DNA from: Grifola frondosa
Taxonomy: Eukaryota; Basidiomycota; Agaricomycetes; Polyporales; Grifolaceae
Direction of reading: 5' to 3'
Assembly: GCA_001683735.1 (NCBI GenBank)
Contig: LUGG01000031.1
Span: 62,001 to 126,000 of the forward strand
Length of the DNA: 64,000 nucleotides
A model generated the notes under the pieces. That model saw only the letters and a list, made by a program, of their open reading frames with translations. It did not search any database and was not told the origin of the DNA. The translations under genes and the position numbers were made by a program. Shown here piece by piece: positions 35,584 through 46,148 of this stretch; positions within the stretch are counted from its first letter, which is position 1, and each line of letters opens with the position of its first letter.

Positions 35584-37229
35584 TCACGACGTCCGATTTG
35601 ACAGCGGGATGATACCCTGCTGACTCGCGCTCTCCGCTTTCTTCTGGTTGTTCTTCGCCACCGCGTACACTAGCCCTGCGAAGAAGCCCACACCAACCGC
35701 GGACACGGACCCGAACGTGACCGCGTCGCCAAAGAAAATCATGCCCGATGCAGCAACAGGCAGCTTATTTAATGCACCGACCATACTGAATAAAACATGC
35801 CGTGAGCAAACCAGACGACAGCACGGCGTCACGGAGCGTTGGATTCCGTTGTACGTACCTGTATGTTGTGCTGCTCGTCGCACGGATACACCATGCTGTG
35901 GTGTACGAGATACCGACGGCAGCCGCACCTGAGAACGCGATTGCGAATAAGAGGAAGTTTCGCGTCTGTTCGGGCTGTAGGCAGTTGTTAGCAGAGGTCA
36001 TTAGGACCAACACTCTCTCGAACGCACAAATTGCGCATCAAATTCTCTGAACCCCAGTCCTCACCACAATAGATGCCACCGCCAGCACAGGGATAGACAA
36101 CAGATTGTTGTAGAACATCGTGTCCCAGTCCGAAAACCCGGTCAGTTTTATCCTCTTGCGCATCGTCAGGACCTACAGTAAATTTGGATCGATACTTTGT
36201 GACACGACAATTGTGGAGGCGAACGTACGTAGGCCGCGCTTGTGGCACAGTTGACAAACATCCAGAAGTATCCGACGTTCAGTTTAGACACCACTCCTGA
36301 TACAGCAGCGAACCCGCTCAAGGCTTCCGTTACAGCAGGGTCTCCTGCAGCCAATACGTCGCTGATGTCTGCCCATGCGGCTATGATGGAGGAAATGACC
36401 TTCAAAACAGAGTCACGAACAAGCCAATGGAATGCATGCAGGATAAAGCTCACCATAAAGATGAAGGAGAGCAGGGTAAGGCCAGTGACGCGCCCCCCAA
36501 ACCAAATGACTTCTCCGTACGCCTGGAATATCCTTTCAGAGTGCTTTCACAAAAGTATTTGGTACCAAGCACTTACAATAAGAATGATGGTCAGGTTCTT
36601 GAATATGGTATATACGGGTATACTCAGATATTGCTAAAACACCGAACGTCAACTACACATCCAGATAACCACTGATCTACACATCACTCCACCACGAGAA
36701 GAGTTCTAGGAAGGCCGCACTCACCAAGCTCTTTGACCCCGTATATATCACGCTCACGAGCAGTGCGCTGATGGGAAACCATGCCTTTGCATCCTTGACG
36801 TCGAAGTCGCGGAACGATATCACCCCGATCTTCTTTACGGATGCGACACACAAGACGCAGACTGTGGACTGGATGCACAGCAGGAGAAAATTCATGTTGA
36901 ACTGGTGACCTGACACCACGAACTGCATACACATCAAAGGGAAATTCAGAGCGCAAGCGGAGGATGAAGGTGTGTGCGCACCTTGTTCACGACAGTCATC
37001 AGAATCGACGCGATACAGTAACATACGATGGGCGGGACTGCATATGGTGGAGGTTAGGGAGTGCTAATTAGTAAAACGTACGGTGTGTCTTGTCTATGGA
37101 CCTAACGACATACGCACCTGCAGACACAGCCAAAACATCCTTCGCCGCTCCAGTTGCAATGGCCTTCTTCATTTCGACGATGTCCTCCTCTTCCTTAATG
37201 ATACTCGGGCTGTTCCTATCAGAGGCCAT
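35584..37229 (-). CDS. VRG4: GDP-mannose transporter (Golgi)
   Basis: Golgi antiporter supplying GDP-mannose for protein and lipid mannosylation; essential in yeasts. Start at 37229 ([19 protein letters not shown]), an acidic cytosolic N-terminus as expected. Segments in order: [123 protein letters not shown] (the FYNN motif), [40 protein letters not shown] (GALNK GDP-mannose binding motif), and the last helix [16 protein letters not shown]. Stop at 35584-35586. About ten predicted membrane helices. No frame break seen. The cytosolic tail ends SNRTS. Confidence 0.95.
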
Positions 37230-37932
37230 ACTATGCTATTATACTCGTGGATGCAGTGTCAATATGTGCAGATTGTCTATTCTTGGCTTGTGTCACTGGA
37301 TGCAAACTCCAGTCTACCGGTTGGAATTGCAAGATGTAGAAAACTTGAGCTACAGGTCTTGAAAGCAGAATTACGACAGATTGAGGAGCGAGATAACAAT
37401 GTGGATTAAAGAGCGGACGAAAGACGGTGCAGGATTGGTGAGAAAGAGAAAGATAGTTGACGCAAGTTGTCCGTCGCAGCGCTGCGTTCGCAAGCGCCCG
37501 TGGCTCTCATATCTATAACGTTCAACGTTCAGCGTTGGTGCAAGGGTCTGAGAAAAGGTCTCGTCAAACGTGAGAATGATGACTGCGTTGAATATAATAT
37601 GAAATAAGTAACTGCAACAGAACAACACGTATGCTTTCCTCCTATCTGTAGGACGACGCAAAATGGGAACATACACAACTCCAATCCACAACATCACCCT
37701 AACGCCCCTCCTGTCTTCTGATGGTCCACGGTTGTGAGTTGCGACGTGCCAATCGCCGCTCTCGTGACGCATGCCACATGCCACGAATATCACACATTGG
37801 TATCGCAGCGTGCTTGGCCGCACATGATTTCAGTGATTCCTCCAATTTGATTCTGATGAGTATATAATGAGAGGATAAAAGGGCATCGCTCACGAGGCTA
37901 CTTATGAGAGACTGCATGGAGACGGATCTCAT
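37230..37932. other. Tandem intergenic upstream of VRG4
   Basis: 703 bases holding the VRG4 promoter and the HSK3 3' flank. Short open frames on the minus strand (37371-37823) have no family similarity. Nothing else is recognised. Confidence 0.4.
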
Positions 37933-38254
37933 CTAGTCCGCTGGATCCTCAATAGGTTCGTCATCTGGATTCAGTTCGGCGGCGACTGTCATAAACCTGC
38001 AACAGGACTAAGATAAGCTTCTGTCTGACACAGAAAACAGGGTCGCCACGCCCAACGCATAAAGCAAGCAAGCAAGACACTTACTGTGCAGCATGACACG
38101 CCGACAAGGTCCGCATCGAGTCCAGATTCACTCTGAGCAGCTCACAGAGATCGGCTGTCTGGCCTATAGCGCGAGAAAGCCTAGCAAGACTGTGGCCAAG
38201 CTGCATGTAATGTCTGTCCTTGGCCTGAGTCGCATTCGTTGGTTGAGCCTGCAT
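37933..38254 (-). CDS. HSK3: DASH (Dam1) complex subunit Hsk3-like
   Basis: Very small kinetochore protein of the microtubule-coupling DASH/Dam1 ring. Start at 38254 (MQAQPTNATQAKDRHYMQ). One intron (GTAAGT...TTGCAG, roughly 37999-38085). The protein is about 76 residues and mostly one helical segment: RHYMQLGHSLARLSRAIGQT, ADLCELLRVNLDSMRTLSAC, HAAQFMTVAAELNP, then an acidic tail (DDEPIEDPAD) ending at 37933-37935. The RHY...LA.L...H.A.FM pattern matches the Hsk3 family. An upstream in-frame extension to 38371 lacks similarity, so the Met at 38254 is preferred. It shares a 233-bp divergent promoter with SUR2. Length and pattern fit, but the family is short, so confidence is moderate to good. 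Confidence 0.8.
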
Positions 38255-38487
38255 GGTGGTGGTGATGGTGATGAGAAAAGACGAGTTGAGACTTGACCAA
38301 GGTGGTCGTGACAAACGAAGGAATATTAGATTTATCGAATCACGTGAGTGATCGAGAAGGCGCGGAGGCACGGCGAGAATATCTGAAAAGGCGGCTTTGA
38401 GGCGGCTCCAACAAATTCAGCGTCGGCCCACCACTGCGCGGCGCTCAGTTCTCCTGGGCAACTCTTCTTCCAACTACGCCGGATATC
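38255..38487. promoter_or_regulatory. Divergent promoter, HSK3 / SUR2
   Basis: 233 bases between outward starts at 38254 and 38488. It contains a CACGTG box at 38341-38346 (context TCACGTGA), 87 bases from the HSK3 start and about 140 from the SUR2 start. Factor binding is inference. Confidence 0.6.
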
Positions 38488-39567
38488 ATGAACAGCACAG
38501 ACTCTATACCCTACTTCCTCGATGCCCGTCAGTTGGGCTACCTCAAGACCAACACCCCCTTCTACTATACCCCCAGCACTGACGTCTTCTCTTGGCTGCC
38601 AGACCACCTCTTCTCCCTCGCGGCTCCCATCGTCACTTACTGGATAGCTAGCATCATTTTCCATGCTCTCGACATCTCGGAGTGGAAATGGCTTGCGCCC
38701 TATCGGATACATGAGTCTGCCGAGGTCAAGTCCCGCAACCTCGTTACTCGCACACAAGTCGTTCGCGCAGTCGTGCTTCAGCAAGTCGTGCAGACCCTCA
38801 TCGGTTTTTGGTGGATGGAGGAGAAGGTTTCTGGTGCAGCGGTCGATCACCTGGGGAATATGCTTGCCCTGGCGCCGACCCTGGCTTCGGTGGTGAAGTC
38901 GATACTCGGTCAGGCGGGCGTACAGATTTTGGACAGCCGAGGGGCTGTAGCATTGTATACCATTTACTGGTGGGCAATTCCTGTCGGAAAGTTGCTTCTA
39001 GGCATGTACGTCATTCCCTCTGTCCCATGTGATTGTCAGACTCAGTCATTCTCCGTCAGGTTCATCATCGACACTTGGCAATACTTCCTGCACCGCACTA
39101 TGCACATGAATACTTGGCTTTACAAGAAATTCCACTCCGTGCATCACAGGCTCTATGTGCCTTATGCATTTGGCGCACTCTACAACCATCCTCTCGAAGG
39201 GTTTCTCCTCGACACCTGCGGCGCAGGTATTGCGGAGGCGCTGGTGGGATGACCACTAGAGAAGCTGTTGTTCTGTTCGTCATCTCAACGTTGAAGACGG
39301 TAGATGACCACTGCGGATACAAACTGCCCTGGGACCCATTGCAATTCATGAGTCCGAACAATGCAGATTATCACGATATCCACCACCAGGTCTGTGCCTT
39401 CTTCTCCTCATATTTTTCGCCCAAATGTATTAAGTTATGCCTTGCAGGTTGTTGGAATCAAGTCCAATTTCTCGCAGCCGTTCTTCATTCACTGGGATGT
39501 CATCCTCGGCACCCGCATGACACGAAAAGACATCGAACTGCGCAGGCAGGAGCGCAAGTCGAAGTAG
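38488..39567 (+). CDS. SUR2: Sphinganine C4-hydroxylase
   Basis: ER diiron hydroxylase that makes phytosphingosine (4-hydroxysphinganine). Start at 38488 (MNSTDSIPYFLDARQLGYL). Membrane segments around LFSLAAPIVTYWIASIIFHA and TIYWWAIPVGKLLLGM, then the His boxes: DTWQYFLHRTMHMNTWLY, KKFHSVHHRLYVPYAFGALY and NHPLEGFLLD, and finally NADYHDIHHQVVGIKSNFSQ. Ends RRQERKSK at 39565-39567. Introns at 39004 (GTACGT) and 39389 (GTCTGT). The exon reading GAGIAEALVG runs into a TGA at 39249-39251; adding one G to the GGG at 39246-39248 restores GMTTREAVVLFVISTLKTVD. The end is convergent with MAK16, 187 bp away. Confidence 0.93.
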
Positions 39568-39754
39568 CAGCCTCATCATATCTAGTTAGTGATGGCTTGA
39601 CTATGTTCCATATTTTCTCCCTTACTGTACGCTCCCGCATAATATGCTACCGTATTCTCGCCCCGCTCCTTCAAGTTGTGCAATCTATGTCCAGGGTAAT
39701 GATAGTCTCATATCACGTAGTGGTAACATATGACAGTGAGACCTAGACGGTAAA

Positions 39755-41086
39755 TTACCAGTTCGCAATAGCTTCCTTGGTGAGCGGAACACTCTCCATC
39801 TCCTGCTCGTACTCCACCTCGACTCTTGGTCCCCTATCAAAAGAGTCAGTATACCTCAGTAGAATCGTCGAAATGCCACTTACGTCGTGCCTTCTTCTCT
39901 GGTCCCTTCCGTGGAGGTTTTTGCGTCCTCGAAGGCGCCTTACGTTTCCCAAGGGCTGTCTTCTGCGACCGTTCCTCTTCCTCATCGCTCTCTTCCTCCT
40001 CGCCTGATTCCTCCTCTCCAGAAGACTAACGCCATCCATCAGAACTTCTAAACCGCAGCCAAGAGAAACCATACTCACCATCACATCTTCCAAATCACTC
40101 AGCTCATCCTCGTCCCCACTCACGTCGCTAACAAACTCCCGCTCGCCCCACTTCTTCATCCTCCTCTTCCAACTCCTCCTTATCCTCCTCCTCTGTCTCG
40201 TCGTCCTCCATTTCTAAATCTCTGTTCTTGCCCTTCTCGCTCTCCTTCTCCGCGCCGCGTTCGCGCGCGAGCACTGCCTGCCACACCGCCTCGTTCACAT
40301 TCAGCGGCGCATCGCCGTACGCCTTCGACTTGAGACGCTCGATAAGCTCCGCTTCGATGGAGCGCTCGAGACGCGCAGCGGAGAGTGCCTTGCGCTCACG
40401 TACCGCCTCGCGGCGGTCTAACTTTTTCTTCACCCCAATCAACTTCGGCCTGCGAAGATAAAAATGGGGCATGAACGTTAAGTGGACGTCGACAAAATTG
40501 GGAATTCGATGGTGTTATTATGAAAACACTTACTGCTGTCGGAGCGCCAGACGACGCATCTTGATGAGATACTGTGTAATTTTCGTAACACGTTGTTTGC
40601 ATTTGTGAATTGTGAAGTTGGGCCAGTGAATCAGCTCCTTATCAATCTATTCGCGGAATGTATCAGCATTCGCAGCTTCACAGGCAGGGATGAGGTACAC
40701 ACTTGTTCGAGGGCCTTGGTATAATTATTCGAGAGTTTGATGCGCTCCCACATATGTGCAGGGGTATGTGCCCGCTCGATAGTTTTGACATACAGATATA
40801 GTACACCTAGATATATGATTGAGCACTCAATGAGGGCTTGTTGAATCGTGTACATACCCTCTTTCTCCCTCACTGTCGCATACCGCGAGTTAGCTAGAGG
40901 GCAGCTCTGCCTATTACAGAAGCCCGTGACATTATATTCATTTCGGCAGAAATTCTGCGTCGTCGACCTGCACACGTCGTAGTTCACTGAGCATTAGAAA
41001 TTGTGCAGGGGTAGGCGAACTGACTTGACTTTGTAAGAGCAAAACTGCTGGTTGATGACAGACCAGATAACGTCGTCACTTTGCAT
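39755..41086 (-). CDS. MAK16: Mak16, 60S ribosomal subunit biogenesis factor
   Basis: Nucleolar protein of pre-60S particles. Start at 41086 ([19 protein letters not shown]). The conserved N-terminal domain with the metal-binding Cys set follows: [76 protein letters not shown], then [20 protein letters not shown] and [20 protein letters not shown]. The C-terminal part is acidic ([29 protein letters not shown]) and ends LTKEAIANW at 39755-39757. At about 40147-40159 the frame changes by +1 between the acidic run and [10 protein letters not shown]: one extra base or two missing. It shares a 260-bp divergent promoter with the DUF1640 gene. Confidence 0.93.
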
Positions 41087-41346
41087 GACTTTTGGGGGTA
41101 AATGGAGGAATGCAGTGGGTTTATGAAGAGTTCAAGAAGAGGTGCACCATTCAGGGTTTACTTTGGTTCAAACCTGACAAGAAAATCTCGTATGCTCTCT
41201 CTGATTGGCTGCCCAAATGATCTCCCACGGACATACGAGCGCTTCCCATAAAGCATGTGCTCATCGACTCACAACAACGCCTCACCCGCGTTCAAACGTT
41301 CACGCGCACGACTCTCGACTCTTCACTTCCTCATTTATAGTCAATT
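41087..41346. promoter_or_regulatory. Divergent promoter, MAK16 / DUF1640 gene
   Basis: 260 bases between outward-facing starts. The plus-strand side is CT-rich from about 41270. No CACGTG box was noticed. Confidence 0.45.
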
Positions 41347-42179
41347 ATGTTTCGCTCTTCTTCAAGCCGCGTAGCCCCTCTTTTATTTCCTACTTGTTCA
41401 ATAACTAGGCAAAGATCACTCATTCTCACTCTCCCAACCCCTCGATACTTCCACTCTACTCCATACCGCGCGGACTTTCACTTCGATACACATCATTTTG
41501 TTCAGCGCCTGGAACGCGAGGTCTCAACCGCGCACAGGCAGAAGGCATCATGACAGCCATGGCGGAGGTCATAGATGAGAGTATCCGTAATATGACCAGC
41601 AATATGGTGACCAAGGCCGACCAGGAGAAGGTGCGCCTTGCACTATCTCCATCAACCCGCCCGCCGCCCTCACCCGCGGGCCTGCGCCCACGTAGCATCA
41701 TACACGCAGCAAGTCGACTTCGCGCAGCTCAAATCTGAACTACAGCTGATGGAGAAGAACGAGCTCGCAATGATCAAGGCCGAGAACGACCGCCTCGTCA
41801 CCGACATCGAGAAGCTCAAGCAGCGCCTCCGTGAGGAGATCACGCGCACGCAGGCAGGCGTTCGCCTCGATCTCAACCTCGAGAAAGGCCGCATGCGCGA
41901 AGAGAGCAGTAAGCAGGAGCTCAAGATCAAGGAGGTCGACACGAGAATTGAGCAGGAGATTGCTGCCCTTCGTACATCGATCCAAGTTTCCAAGGTGAGT
42001 TGCATGCGAGACAACTGGGATCCAGTCGCTAGACATGGTCTTCCTTAGGCAACAACTCTCCAATACCTCGTCGGCTTCGGTACGTCGTCAGCTTCCGTCA
42101 GATAGCATTCTGCGCTTACGCTATAATAGTCACCGGTTGTTCTGCCTTGCTGATGGCATATTTGCGGTTCCGTGTCTAA
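41347..42179 (+). CDS. DUF1640 (Fmp32/MCUR1-like) mitochondrial coiled-coil protein
   Basis: Mitochondrial inner-membrane coiled-coil protein; relatives (yeast Fmp32, human MCUR1/CCDC90) are linked to respiratory complex assembly. Start at 41347 (MFRSSSSRVAPLLFPT), a positively charged leader; then RYFHSTPYRADFHFDTHHFV, QRLERE, and after a one-base break at 41520-41521 AQAEGIMTAMAEVIDES, IRNMTSNMVTKADQEK, QVDFAQLKSELQLMEKNELA, the long coiled coil (DIEKLKQRLREEITRTQAG, LEKGRMREESSKQELKIKEV), RIEQEIAALRTSIQ, then TTLQYLVGFVTGCSALLMAY as a C-terminal membrane helix. Stop at 42177-42179. Adding a G at 41520 restores the expected EGLNRAQAEG-type sequence. The family call is clear. Confidence 0.88.
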
Positions 42180-42420
42180 CTCCGGCCGCTTTTCGGATGG
42201 TTTATGGAACTCAGGAAGAAATCGGTGGCGGGCGGGTACCCTACATCGGCGGAATTATAAACTAGCGGACTAATTGGGGATAAAGGAATCCTGACATCGG
42301 TAAGTGGTTGCCATTACTTCCCCGCATTCTTTAACATCACAGAATGTCCACAGAAATATAAATATGTATCAAGTGCATATCTGTATTCTAAGTCCCGAGC
42401 GCAATCTAGTGAACAGCTTG

Positions 42421-43155
42421 TTAATCATCTAATGGTGGTAATGCATCGCTAGTAACCTCCTCTCCAAGTGAAACACGTCTAAATAAGTCATACGCCCTTT
42501 CCAGATCGTCGTTGACAATCACGATGTCGTGTGCGCCCTCCTTCGCATACTCGATTTCCTTGAGTGCAGTAGCGAGGCGTTTTGTGACTGCGGCTTCTGT
42601 CTCCGTGCCGCGAGCCTGCAGGCGGCTACGCAATGCCGCCATGGAGGGTGGTGATATGAAGAGATAGACTGGATTCAGATTTGTTGCCTTTATTTGGCGG
42701 ACGCCCTAGATACAGACACGGGTATTTCGACATGTGGAAGGCATGACTCGGGAGCTCGTCGAGCAAACACACCTGCGCCTCGATGTCCAGCAAACACCGC
42801 CTGCCCGCCTGTGAAACCTCACGCACAGTCATGAAGCTAGTGCCGTAGTGGTTGCCCGAGAACTCGGCATGCTCGATGAACGCGTCCTCCGCAATCAGCT
42901 CTTTGAATTTCTCTCGCGTAACGAAGTAGTAATCCTTCCCATCTGTCTCGCCCTGACGTGGCAAACGCGTTGTGTCTGTCAGGGGAAGGAGGGATGTTTG
43001 CGCTGTCAAGCTGATACCGGAAACTACGCACGGGAGACGCTGAAGCCAAACTTGTCCGGATAGTCTGCAAAGAGACGTTTGAGAAGGGTACTTTTTCCAA
43101 CGCCGGAGGGTCCAGAAATCACGAGGGGACGCAGAAAGTCTACGACGAGGGACAT
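42421..43155 (-). CDS. GUK1: Guanylate kinase
   Basis: Phosphorylates GMP to GDP. The start at 43155 ([18 protein letters not shown]) puts the P-loop [20 protein letters not shown] near the N-terminus, as in yeast Guk1; a Met further upstream in the same frame lacks similarity. Then [15 protein letters not shown] across an intron (GTGCGT...GACAG), [93 protein letters not shown], and [17 protein letters not shown]. Stop at 42421-42423. Length about 205 residues, typical for the family. No frame break. It converges on the DUF1640 gene and diverges from the kinase gene. Confidence 0.95.
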
Positions 43156-43500
43156 GTTGTACTCGGTGGAGAAGAACAGACTCGCTGTGCGGAAAAGGTT
43201 TTTGTCTTGTATTTTCAATAGTTAACCGATAATTAACCGACTTGCTTATATTTACGTGGGCGTCCTGGAGACAGCTTATGTAATCGGCAAGCTCTCGGGC
43301 GTCTACTTGTGTGGCTTAATGCTAACCCGACGAGCGCTCGTGTACTACAGCTCTCCGCTTCCCACAAGTCCTCTGCGTTTCCTCCCTCCTTGGACTGCCA
43401 GATCCCTTGCAGTTCCCTCCCCCGCCTTCTTTCCCTTCCTTCGTTTATTATTTTTTTCCTCTCTTCATCCCCTCCTGGTCAATATCTCCTCACGTCAATC
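43156..43500. promoter_or_regulatory. Divergent promoter, GUK1 / STK32-like kinase
   Basis: 345 bases between outward-facing starts. The kinase side has a long CT-rich leader (about 43340-43500). No known box recognised. Confidence 0.45.
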
Positions 43501-45422
43501 ATGGGCGCTCTCTGCTGCCGTCCTCAGGTACGTATTTTGAGCCACCATAAATCCATATGGTCATGGGCTGAAAATGTGTACAAAAGCCCATAGATTTCGA
43601 CGGGATGTTAATCTCTTTCACTTTCTCCTGCTGAGATGTGTGGGAAAGGGTGCGTTTGGCAAGGTCAGTCTTTTGTTGCCCGCTGCTCAAGCGTCGATAG
43701 TCTCATATGTTTAACGTACGGTGTTCTTTGATAGGTCCGTGTAGTGCAGCACAAGCAGACACGGGAGCTGTATGCTCTCAAGTACATCAACAAGTCGAAA
43801 TGCGTAAAGATGAAGGCTGTTGCGAACATCATTCAGGAGCGGCGACTACTGGAGGAGGTCCGTGTATTTGGTTTCCTATTGTATATGCCTTGCATTTTGA
43901 CTGTTGGAACGTCACTTCTTCAATTCGCTGTTCAGATTGACCATCCATTCGTGGTCAACATGCGGTATGCTTTCCAGGATGACGAGAACTGCTTCTTCGT
44001 GCTCGACCTAATGTTAGGGGGCGATTTGAGGTGTAAGTGTTTACATCATCTACGCAGACTCGTTATTCTTATCGTCGTGTCCTTTTGATGTATTTTGTTT
44101 AACTGTCTGTGTGGACGCCATCAGTCCATTTGGAGAGACTGGGATGCTTGTCTGAAGAAGCGGTCCGATTCTACGTCGCTGAGATATCATCTGCACTCGC
44201 ATACCTTCACGATCACAAGATCATTCATAGGTGCTATCTACTGCTTCACTTCTTCTGCGGAGACTTACCGAATTGTGTACCTTTCGTAGAGATCTCAAAC
44301 CAGACAACATCCTATTAGATGAACACGGCCATGCCCACATCACCGATTTCAACATTGCTGTTCACTACTCGGATCGTCGCCTGTTGACAGGCGTGGCAGG
44401 CTCGATGGCGTACATGGCACCAGAGATCCTTGCGAAACGAGGATACACCTACACCATTGATTGGTGGTCGCTTGGCGTGTGTGCATACGAGCTGATTTTC
44501 GGACGACGGCCATTCCGCGGGAGGACGAACAGCGACCTCACGCACAGCATCTCGAAGGATACATTGCGATTCCCCGAAGACGCGGAGAGCAAGTGTAGCA
44601 GGACGGGCATCCAGGCGCTTAGAGCGGTGAGTCGGCCCTTCATGCTATTTTTACAGGCCAAGAAGAAGCATCGGAAACGTGTATATCATATGATAGGCGC
44701 GGATTTCATATTATTTTTGACATTTGGAATCTTCTTGATGGGATAACTCTATGATTGATGGCTGATGCCGAGTTTTGTCCAGCTCCTCGATAGAGATTTG
44801 ACACGGAGGCTAGGCTGTAAACCATATGGTGAAGGATTTGAGGAGGTGCGCAACCACCCGTGGTTCCAAACGATCGATTGGGATACCTTGGACAACAAAG
44901 AGCAGACACCGCCATTTGTCCCTGATGTACGTGCTGAGTCTAGTGCCTTCATGATGTCACTGAGAAGGCATCGTCATCACATTATAGTCGAAGAAGGCAA
45001 ACTTTGATGCTTCACACGAATTGGAAGAACTACTCCTTGAAGATAATCCGTTGAAGGCGAAACAACGGAAAACTCAAGATATCAACAATCTGAGTGTGGA
45101 GATGAGACAAATGGAGGAGCAGTACGTTTCCTTGATACCATCGTTGTCCCACGTTTCACTTATCGTGGTGTTAAGGTTTACATCATATGATTTCAAGAAG
45201 ATGCAGCGGCGATCATATTACCCTCAGAACAACCCGCAGATCGTCTCCACTATTACTGCCACTTCTTCGACAGGCCCATCGTCTTCGCGACCCGTCACAC
45301 CCATGACCATCGGGAATGACGGCACGCAGGATGGGTTCGCGCATAACCGGAAGTCGGAGCAGGAGGACATGGCAGAGTCTCGTGTGGAGATGACGAACAT
45401 GAGTTCCGAGAAGGGCCATTGA
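43501..45422 (+). CDS. Ser/Thr protein kinase, STK32/YANK-type (AGC group)
   Basis: Start at 43501 on a 27-nt first coding exon (MGALCCRPQ; Gly2 with Cys5 and Cys6 could be acylated, an inference). Then PIDFDG, a one-base break at 43602-43604, [20 protein letters not shown] (Gly-rich loop), [14 protein letters not shown] (ATP Lys), [84 protein letters not shown] (DFN in place of DFG, as usual in YANK kinases), [54 protein letters not shown] and [10 protein letters not shown]. The C-terminal tail is Ser/Thr-rich and ends [10 protein letters not shown]. About ten introns. The STK32 branch is recognised from [11 protein letters not shown] and DFNIA. Confidence 0.92.
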
Positions 45423-46148
45423 TCAGTCTTGCAAATGCCCTTACCCTCTGCCGATTTCAGCAGATATGGTACGTCGGCGAGGACTTCACGACTGCGTCGC
45501 ATGTCCCGATAGGGGTGCGGCCTCGTCGGTATCTCCACGACCGGTCGGTCTGCCAGTTAGCGTGGTCGAGCGCTTCATTGACGATATCCTCAAAAATTAT
45601 CGACTACATCCTCTATCTCCTCCTTCGTTCTCTTCCTCCGTATACTCAACTCACGCTCATGGATTCCCCGATATCCCGTATGATTTATGCCCTTCACGTT
45701 TATTCCGACGTCACATTGCCATACTCATACACCTTGCTTCCCTACTCCCGTCCCGGCTTCCCTCTATCCCTTTGTTTGGTGCCCAGTATTAACTGCCCGC
45801 CAGCCACATCCGTTATCCCTCACTTAATATCCTTGTCCTTCTCGCTGTCTTTTGCTTCGCTGGGACTGTGCCATAATCTTATACCTTCGGGGTGCCCGCG
45901 TTTTCTGCGTCTGTTTTTTTGGTTCGTCTCCCGGATGTCTCGCTGCCTCGATTTATTATACGCACAATATAGCGGCCTTTCGGTACTTACTTAGCTCCTG
46001 TATTTTGATTTGTGGATTCTCTGAATCTGGTCTCGTACACTAAATGTCCAGCCGCGCATGAATCTATCAAATTCTGTTGTTTTTCTAGATATCGGCCGAC
46101 AGACGCCGTGTAAGCAAAATGGGCATCCTCTACATGTTATTCTATGCT
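45423..46148. other. Convergent intergenic, kinase and transporter 3' flanks
   Basis: 726 bases, CT-rich on the plus strand. A 191-codon open frame (45419-45994) overlaps the kinase stop and is composed of low-complexity Ser/Leu/Pro text without any domain, so I take it as 3' UTR. Confidence 0.45.

Noticed and set aside
45419..45994. 191-codon plus-strand open frame after the kinase gene
   Set aside because: Overlaps the kinase stop, is low complexity, has no domain and lies in a convergent 3' region.
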